A stretch of 23,152 nucleotides of DNA, from positions 1 to 23,152 of IMG/VR virus record IMGVR_UViG_3300013126_004812; one strand, given 5' to 3'. Position 1 is the first letter of the stretch; every line of letters begins with the position of its first letter. The notes under the pieces were generated by a model. It searched no databases, was not told where the DNA came from, and saw only the letters and a list, made by a program, of their open reading frames with translations. The translations under genes and the position numbers were made by a program. Shown one piece after another: positions 16,964-23,152 of the stretch. The DNA comes from a virus.

Positions 16964-18818
16964 ATGTTAGCTAAAACAAAAGAGTTTAGAAAACAATTAG
17001 AAGCACTTTCTAAAGAGGATCTAATTGAGATTATTCAATCTCAAAACCCAGAATATGTAAAACAAATTAATAGAATTGAATGGGTATTTAAAAATAAATT
17101 ATCTCACATAAACTGGCAGGATGGTTCGCCAGTATTAGAAAGGCCAATGACAAATAGGGAATTAGCACTTTTGGTAGACGAGCCGTTTGAGGTTGACAAC
17201 GCACTGTTAAACTCGGGACTTTCTGCAGAAATACAAAGGCAAATACATATAGCAAAAGACCCATGTAGATGGGCAAAATATTTCTTACGGAGTAGAAACA
17301 AGAGTTTATCAAACTTTAATATTAAGAGATCCATCACTACGTAAAGTGTTGAGAGCAGGCCGTCGTCTAGGTAAAACCTTTAGTATGGCGATTGCACTAC
17401 TGCATTATAGTTATACAAACAAAGATGGTCGCTGCCTGGTTATTGCGCCAATGAAAACGCAAGTGGAACTTATATATCAAGAAATAAACAGACTGGCATC
17501 AAAAAACGAAATTGTATCTAGTTCTATAATTAGAAAAGTAACCAGTCCTCAATTCATGGTAGAATTTTCTAATGGCTCCACAATCAGATTTTTTACCTCT
17601 GGAATGAGGTCTGGTGGTAAATCAGATGTAGCTCGTGGTCAAGAAGCTCACGTCATTGTCTTGGACGAAATGGACTACATGCACACAGATGACCTTGACG
17701 CATTGTATGCCATGCTTCAGAAAACAGCAGAGGATCAGCCAGATAAGGTCTTGATTGGCGCCTCTACTCCAACTGGTAGAAGAGAAAGATTTTGGGAGTG
17801 GTGCAGGTCGGAAAGATTTAGGGAGTTTTGGTTTCCGTCATACTGTAATCCATTTTTTTCCAAGGAACAAGAAGATGAATTTAGAGAGCAATACTCCGAA
17901 ACTGGATATAGACATGAAATTGAAGCAGACTGGGGAGAAGACGCAGAAGGTGTTTATCCAAGAAAATTTGTTGATGCTGCTTTTGTGGAGCCGTCTTGGA
18001 ATTACATACCAGAAATAACCTCAGCTAGATCAATCTACACTATTGGCGTTGACTGGGATAAATACGGAGCAGGAACAAACATAGTTGTGCTTGAGGCATG
18101 TCATCAAAATCATGAGGAAGAAAGATTTAGAAACAAGATAAGAATAGCTTACAGGGAGGAAATTGAAAAGTCAGAATATACTTTGACAAACGCTGTTAAT
18201 AGAATTGTACAATTGAATGATTCTTTTCAACCAAAACACATCTATGTTGACAGGGGATATGGTGAAGTTCAGGTCGAACTGCTCAGAAAATATGGAACTG
18301 AAAATCCTAAATCCAATTTGAGAGATAGGGTAAAAGGAATAGGATTTGGCGAACTAATAGAAATTAAAGATCCATACACAAAACTGCCTGTTAAAAAAGA
18401 AATAAAGCCATATATGGTTGATAATTTAACTCAGCATTTTGAAAAATCTCTTTTATTGTTTCCAGCAGCAGACGAAGAGCTCTACATGCAAATCATATCC
18501 TATGTTGTTGTTAGAACCACTCAAACTGGCAGACCGGTGTTTGAGGCTGGTGGATCGGCCGTTGATCACGCACACGATGCCCTAATGCTGGCACTTTTGG
18601 CTATAACTGAAAATTATGGAGAATTTGGTAAAGGCGAAGTAGCAACCAATGTTGAGTCTTTTTCAAACACATTTTTTATGCCCAAAAACCAAGACAAAAA
18701 AAACGATGATTATAACAACAAAGAATCTGGTATAATATTAAATATAGATAGAACGGCTAAGTTAAAGCCAAAATTTGGAAAAAGAAATAGCAAAAAAGTA
18801 TCAAGGAAAATGTTTTAA
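16964..18818 (+). CDS. terL: Terminase large subunit with one CGGA site (617 aa)
   Basis: DNA-packaging motor: an ATPase that drives DNA into the prohead and a nuclease that cuts it. CGGA at 17288 (residue 109) joins the N-terminal part to the catalytic part: KYFLGVETRVYQ. Conventional reading would cut off the N-terminus 20 residues before Walker A. Visible: Walker A RAGRRLGKT (130-138), Walker B VIVLDE (230-235), coupling region GASTPTG, and the RNase H-like nuclease acidic residues in GVDWD (D363, D365), YVDRGYG (D429) and DHAHDALML (D534/D538). Length is normal for the family. It starts 2 nt after the previous stop. Confidence 0.96.
17288..17291 (+). other. CGGA recoding site in TerL
   Basis: In frame after TTC TTA. 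Quadruplet reading continues GVETRVYQTLILRDPSLRK straight into Walker A. Triplet reading continues only 17 codons in an unrelated frame before a stop. Confidence 0.9.
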
Positions 18819-18820
18819 AA

Positions 18821-20403
18821 ATGTCAAATTTGGAATCGGTGTACGAAGACTACAAAATGCAGGAATCTTCCTCATTGTCGCACGCTGACGACAGTCCCTC
18901 CTCTAGGGCAACAAGAAATCTTATGTCGAATTACCTTGGTGGTGTTCGGTAGTGATCAAACTTACAATATAGGCATTGAAATCGTTAGATCTGAAGCGGA
19001 AGCCGCAACAACGCAACTAGGGCAATTTCTAAATATATTAGAAACATATTTGAAAAAAGTTAGCGTAAATCCAAAATCCAATTCTGCACTAGAACAGTGT
19101 CACAACTACATGTGGGAACAGATAAATGATCTTCCAATAAATTTTCCTCAAATATACGTAGATCAATATTACGGACCTTTAAAATATCCTATTCCGCCGT
19201 ATATCTGTTTTGAGCAGTACATGTTCGCCGAAAGGGGTAATGCTAGAGGGTATAAGAAATTTACCAAAGAATACAATGATGTAATATCAACTTCAACATT
19301 TGGTCACCTGTATGATTACAGGGAAATAATAAAGTGCCTAATGAATGAAGCAGAATTGATTAAAAATTCATTATCTACAGATTTTGGAGAAAAATATGAA
19401 GATGAATCACAACAACAAATCGCATCGTACTATTTTTACTGGTACAAGATGGCGATGCACTATCAGAAACTTTTCGCAGAGAACCTCCCGTCATCACCAA
19501 CAGGCTTACCAGAAGCCGAAGTGGATAAAGCAACTCAAAAACAAGCAATCCAATTTCAAGCACTTTTTTCGATCAAAGTAGACTCGCTGACAACATTGAT
19601 CGATTCGCAACTTGAATCTCTCTACTCGGATTTGATTACAAATTGTGATGTTTTTTACAAAAATTTTTTAACACCCTCTCTAAGATTTAAAACAAAAGTT
19701 ATTTCTGAACTCTCAACTAATCTTAGAACATCCAGAATGATATCAGAGTTTCCAATCCTATCTGAAGAAGCAGTTTCGGGTGTTCTAATAGGGGAAGGAA
19801 ACTTTAAGTCTTTAATGACAGATTTATTAGAAAGAAGAAATAACACTACATCAAAAATAGATAATCTCTATCAAAATATTTTAAGAAGAAGGAAATATGT
19901 TAATTACATATCTCAGTTAGAAAATAAGGGCATAAAAAAAACAAACGTTTATACAGAAAAAGGCGATTCGCTCTATGAGCTTCTTTTAGAAAGCATTGAA
20001 CACGAGGATAATTCAAAGAACGTAAAATCAAGCCATTCCCTATTGGATGATCTTGGCCAGGACAGTCATCCGCAGTACTTAATGAAATCTGGACGGAATC
20101 TTGAGTGGAGATATATTTTTAGGCGAACAGGCATCCATAGATGGCATAAAGATAGCAACACACAGACATGATGGGTCGGATGGGTCTGTGAGAATAAAAT
20201 CTTCTGACGTTGACTATGAAAGTGTGAGAGAAGAATTTGTGATTAGTAAACAAGATCTAGAAAAAATAACGATAAGGGTTGAATCAATTCATCCAGACAT
20301 ACTTACTGGCGGTACTCCAGTGGCTGATGTTAACTTAGTAATAGAGTATCCAGAAGAATTCAAAGATGCTTATGCGTTTGAAATATTGTACACGGAAATA
20401 TGA
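18821..20403 (+). CDS. Tail-fibre/baseplate-type protein with two CGGN sites (526 aa)
   Basis: CGGT at 18947 (residue 43; the triplet reading is CGG TAG, immediate stop) and CGGA at 20094 (residue 425) give one 526-residue protein. The body is helical with coiled-coil-like regions. Near the C-terminus is HPQYLMKSGGILSGDIFLG (416-434), the motif seen in many phage tail fibres (HPQYLLKSGGTMTGD type); the second Gly of SGG is the recoded one. A His-rich patch (ATHRHDGSDG) follows, as in fibre-attachment regions. It ends at a real TGA (ACG GAA ATA TGA), where CGG is out of frame. Likely part of the tail fibre or baseplate. Ribosome site AAGGAAAA. Confidence 0.88.
20094..20097 (+). other. CGGA recoding site in the tail-fibre SGG motif
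   Basis: Read as Gly it completes KSGGILSGD, matching the conserved tail-fibre pattern; read as a triplet it gives KSGRNLEW and leaves the family pattern. Confidence 0.88.
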
Positions 20404-20410
20404 TGTTGGC

Positions 20411-21433
20411 ATGAATAATTTAACATGGTTTAAATATTATCCTCATGAAACAAATCTGCAACTCATACCTTTTATTTCATTCAAAACTCCGCTGCTTAGA
20501 AGGCAAATAAATCTTAAGGTTCCTTTTGAAAATGTAAAGAAAGACGAATGGATTTTTGTAGATATTAAAAATCTAGAAATAAATAAAATATATGATCAAT
20601 CATACGCACCAAACTATGAAGATCATTCGTATGTTGTAGTCTATCAATCAAAAAGAAATCGGTGACGATGCAATTTATAAAGAAGATAAACCAATATTAA
20701 CAAAAACATTAATTTTCTCAGATAAACTCTATTTTCAGGCTGCGGAAGATCATCCAATGAATGAGGATTTAAATGGAGTATATTATTTGTATTATCAAAC
20801 TAAAAATATCAAATATTTATATAAACAAGATTTGTCTAGTAGTCAATGCGTTTACATGATGAAATCAGAAGAAGATATAGATTCTTACAAATCTCAAAGT
20901 TCTAATAATTTTTTATACAATGCGCTTGAGTCAGAGATTGATTTTTTTTCAGGCAGATCTAAAAATACAACAAGCGCGTACTATAGAATTTCATTTTTTC
21001 ATGATGGATTAGACTGGAAGGATTCTATTTCTCAAAAAACTGGTGCAAAAGCCGTTATTAATTTTAGCGGTCCTCGGATTCATTCTGTATGGTCTAAAAC
21101 GGTCCTTCTTTCGGAAAAATAAAATTAAGATTAAGTTCATTAAGAGAAAAAATTGGAGACATTGAAAAAGTTATTTTTGATAATGTAATTGTTGACTGTT
21201 ATGATGTAAGCCAATCGATGAGTCAATTGCATGTATTTTTACCAGAATCTCTTGAATCTGAGAAGATTGACTATGTTCTGGAAGTAGAATCTTTAGCAGA
21301 AAAAAACGAAAAGTCTAACTCAAACCAAATACAGATAGAAGAACTGCATTTTGAAAAAAACATGAGATTAAGTATAGGAATTCAAGAAATAAACAAAGAA
21401 CTTTCTTTTAGCTCAACTGGATTGGTAAAGTAA
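20411..21433 (+). CDS. Hypothetical tail-region protein with three CGGN sites (339 aa)
   Basis: CGGT at 20660 (residue 84; triplet reading CGG TGA, immediate stop), CGGA at 21075 (222) and CGGT at 21100 (230) give a 339-residue protein: KRNGDDAIYKE and SGPGFILYGLKGPSFGKIKL. The last two sites are 25 nt apart, and both are needed to restore the frame. Rich in Tyr, Phe and alternating hydrophobic residues, probably beta-structured, like many baseplate proteins. No family recognised. It starts 7 nt after the preceding stop, with a weak ribosome site, and its stop overlaps the next start (TAATG). Likely a tail or baseplate component from its neighbours. Confidence 0.85.
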
Positions 21434-23152
21434 TGCCAACGATAAGAAAAACAATAAAGTCTCTAAAGCCACGGTAAAGAATATTTAATAACAACAAATC
21501 CAAGAAATATGGATGTAAATGCATCGATAGCATCTGCGGGTTTGTTGAGACTGGTGGTTCCAAGAGATTTGACTCATCCACATGAGTTGGGAAATTTGGT
21601 GATCGTAGGAAATTACAAGTCCATTATGATCAGTTTTAACCCCTCAAATGATTCAGACTTAAGTGGATATCTATACGAGGTTTTTTTACCGGAAAGCATT
21701 GCTCAACAGGGATCTAGTTACACCCCAATAGGTGAACCGTTTCTTTCTGGTTTTTCTTCGGCAAATGTGATTGCTCTTGACGTTCCACAAAATTCAACAA
21801 GTATTTCTCAGGTAAATTCAAATACTGGTCAGGTTACGGAACAAACGGAGGAAAAAATATATTTTGCCAGAGTAAGAAGCATAGATACTAGCAACAATCT
21901 TTCCTTATGGACTTCGATAGTAGCCTCTAGTGCAACCACCCTAATCGACTCTGCTCATATCAGAAATCTTACTGCAAGTAAGATAACAGCAGGAACCATA
22001 GGCGCTCACACCATCACAATGGCTGGCGCAACGTCAATAATAAAATCATCAAACTTCGACGGAACCCACGTTGGAAATGGTAGCTATTCAAATGCCACAA
22101 CGGGATGGTTGATAAACGGTCAGGGAAGAGCGTATTTTTATGACGCAACAATAGTTGGATCCATTGATATTGGTGGATTTGATTCTGGTTCATTTCACGT
22201 TGACATTGACGGAAATATGTGGCTTGGTGCGGGGGTATTTGCTGATGGAACGTTTAGAGTCACAAAAGAAGGAGACGCTTACGCTAACAGTTTGACTACA
22301 AACAATTTAGATCTCCAAGGTAGTACTGAATTAAGTAATGATGGAAAAATATTTTTGGGAGCTGGAAATTATAATAATGATGATACTCCATTTTATGTAG
22401 ACAGTGATTCTCTATTTTCTCTTGGAACAAAACTAACATGGAACGGAACTACATTAACCGTTAGGGGTAATTTAAAACTTGCTGATGGTACAGATGCAAT
22501 AAATCAAGATGACGCAGATGACGCAGCGGAAGAAGCAGTAAATGAATTTGAAAATGCAATTTATCAAGATGGATTTATCGGTGGTTTAACAATTAACTCT
22601 ACTCAAATGTATTATGGCGCAGGAAATTTTGGTAATTCAAATACAGCTTTTTATGTTGCAAAAAATGCAGGTTCTGGTCAAGCCGATTTTTCGCTTGGCA
22701 ATAAATTATCTTGGGATGGCACAACCCTCGCCATAACCGGAAGCGTAACAGCAAACACTGGCAAAATTGGATCCTGGGAAATAGATGAAGGTGGAAGGTT
22801 AGTTTCAGACGCAGACAATGAAGATCCTCAAGTTATATTGTCTCCAACAGAAAATGGTGGAACTGGAGCAATAAAATTGGGAGATATTCTTATAGGTAAT
22901 AACGACCTGGTTACTGGATCAGCTGAAGTAACTTCAGATTCAGAAGCTGTTTACTACTCTGGAGCTAGCCAAGCTTATGGATTGGGAGATCCAGGTTATT
23001 CATTTGCTTTTGTGTACAGGGCTTCTCAGGGTAAGTTATATGCCATAATATACGGCGCAAATGGGGTAGAAAAAGAGTACTGCATTACAGAATGTGGAAC
23101 ATCCATTGGAACAAGCTCTACCTCTACCTCTACCACCACCACTAATACACCA
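21433..23152 (+). CDS. Tail/baseplate protein with one CGGT site, cut by window end (>570 aa)
   Basis: CGGT at 21472 is codon 14. Triplet reading stops immediately (CGG TAA); quadruplet reading gives SLKPGKEYLITTNP and an open frame to the window edge. LKPGKEY resembles the conserved loop of fibronectin-type domains. Downstream are features of phage central tail or baseplate proteins: LIDSAHIRNLTASKITAGT, IGAHTIT and GKIGSWEID. Two related modules follow (FLGAGNYNNDDTPFYV...LTWNGTTL near 22350-22450 and YYGAGNFGNSNTAFYV...LSWDGTTL near 22610-22730). The visible end is a Ser/Thr-rich linker. Likely receptor-side tail protein; the C-terminus is not seen. Confidence 0.88.

Noticed and set aside
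20380-20412. An apparent further +1 event at ACACGGAAATATGA between the 18821 and 20411 genes
   Set aside because: CGG is out of frame here (ACG GAA). The first gene simply ends at TGA and the next starts 7 nt later at ATG 20411, so it is a normal gene boundary.
21108-21116. TTTCGGAAA at the end of the 20411 gene as another recoding site
   Set aside because: After the two preceding quadruplets (21075 and 21100) this reads TTC GGA, so the CGG is out of frame and no shift is needed.
2924-21433. Explaining the broken genes as pseudogenes or decay
   Set aside because: Essential genes (terminase, tail, structural) are affected, every lesion is the same kind, and no other nonsense or frameshift lesions are present.
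2924-21475. Explaining the frame breaks as sequencing or assembly errors (spurious C before GG)
   Set aside because: The extra base always falls before an in-frame GGN and never disrupts the many out-of-frame CGG or GG strings, such as Trp codons or noncoding DNA. Errors cannot know codon phase. Raw-read confirmation is still advisable.

Overview
This window is a stretch of an AT-rich, tightly packed double-stranded DNA tailed-phage genome (or a prophage of one). It carries a terminase large subunit, tail-fibre and baseplate-type proteins, a row of large virion-like proteins, a phage RecA and a ClpB-like AAA+ ATPase. There are no rRNA genes, no recognisable tRNA genes, no insertion sequences and no CRISPR. 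The host cannot be named. Actinobacteria are a weak guess, from GC-rich hairpins without a U-tract and a GGLPRGR segment in RecA.

The main discovery is a departure from the standard reading of CGG. Read normally, 13 genes look broken. Every break disappears under one rule: whenever CGG falls in the reading frame, the ribosome moves four bases (CGGN) and inserts one residue, best explained as glycine, then continues in the +1 frame. I count 29 such sites: 14 CGGA, 12 CGGT, 3 CGGC and no CGGG. I found no in-frame CGG read as an ordinary arginine triplet in any gene, while out-of-frame CGG (as in TTC GGA or GCG GAA) is common and harmless. The inserted residue completes known motifs: the Walker A glycine of the ClpB-like ATPase, a CPGC zinc knuckle, and the SGG of a tail-fibre HPQYL...SGG motif. 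It also joins the halves of the terminase. A sequencing artefact would not respect codon phase.

Layout. 1-800 (minus): three paralogous 37-residue membrane peptides, GC-rich, each followed by an identical 48-bp hairpin-bearing repeat. 800-1097: AT-rich intergenic region. 1098-1908 (plus): two hypothetical genes. 1895-2270 (minus): an acidic protein with one CGGT. 2360-2850: two tandem paralogues with an LIPKSTGG motif. 2924-4904: a 656-residue membrane-anchored HExxH metallopeptidase-like protein with ten CGGN sites. 4907-6249 (minus): recA, a zinc-ribbon protein and a small protein. 6303-8063: a small protein and the ClpB-like ATPase behind a structured leader. 8103-8689: two small glycine-rich proteins. 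8726-10067: cysteine-motif proteins. 10068-16961: three large virion-like or glycine-zipper proteins. 16964-18818: TerL. 18821 to the end: tail-fibre/baseplate genes, the last cut by the window edge.

Coherence: virion and packaging genes run in one direction with short gaps or overlaps, so they are probably co-transcribed late. Most depend on CGGN decoding, and some within the first 6-14 codons, so a dedicated tRNA or the lack of a CGG-reading tRNA could gate late protein synthesis. The decoder is not in this window.
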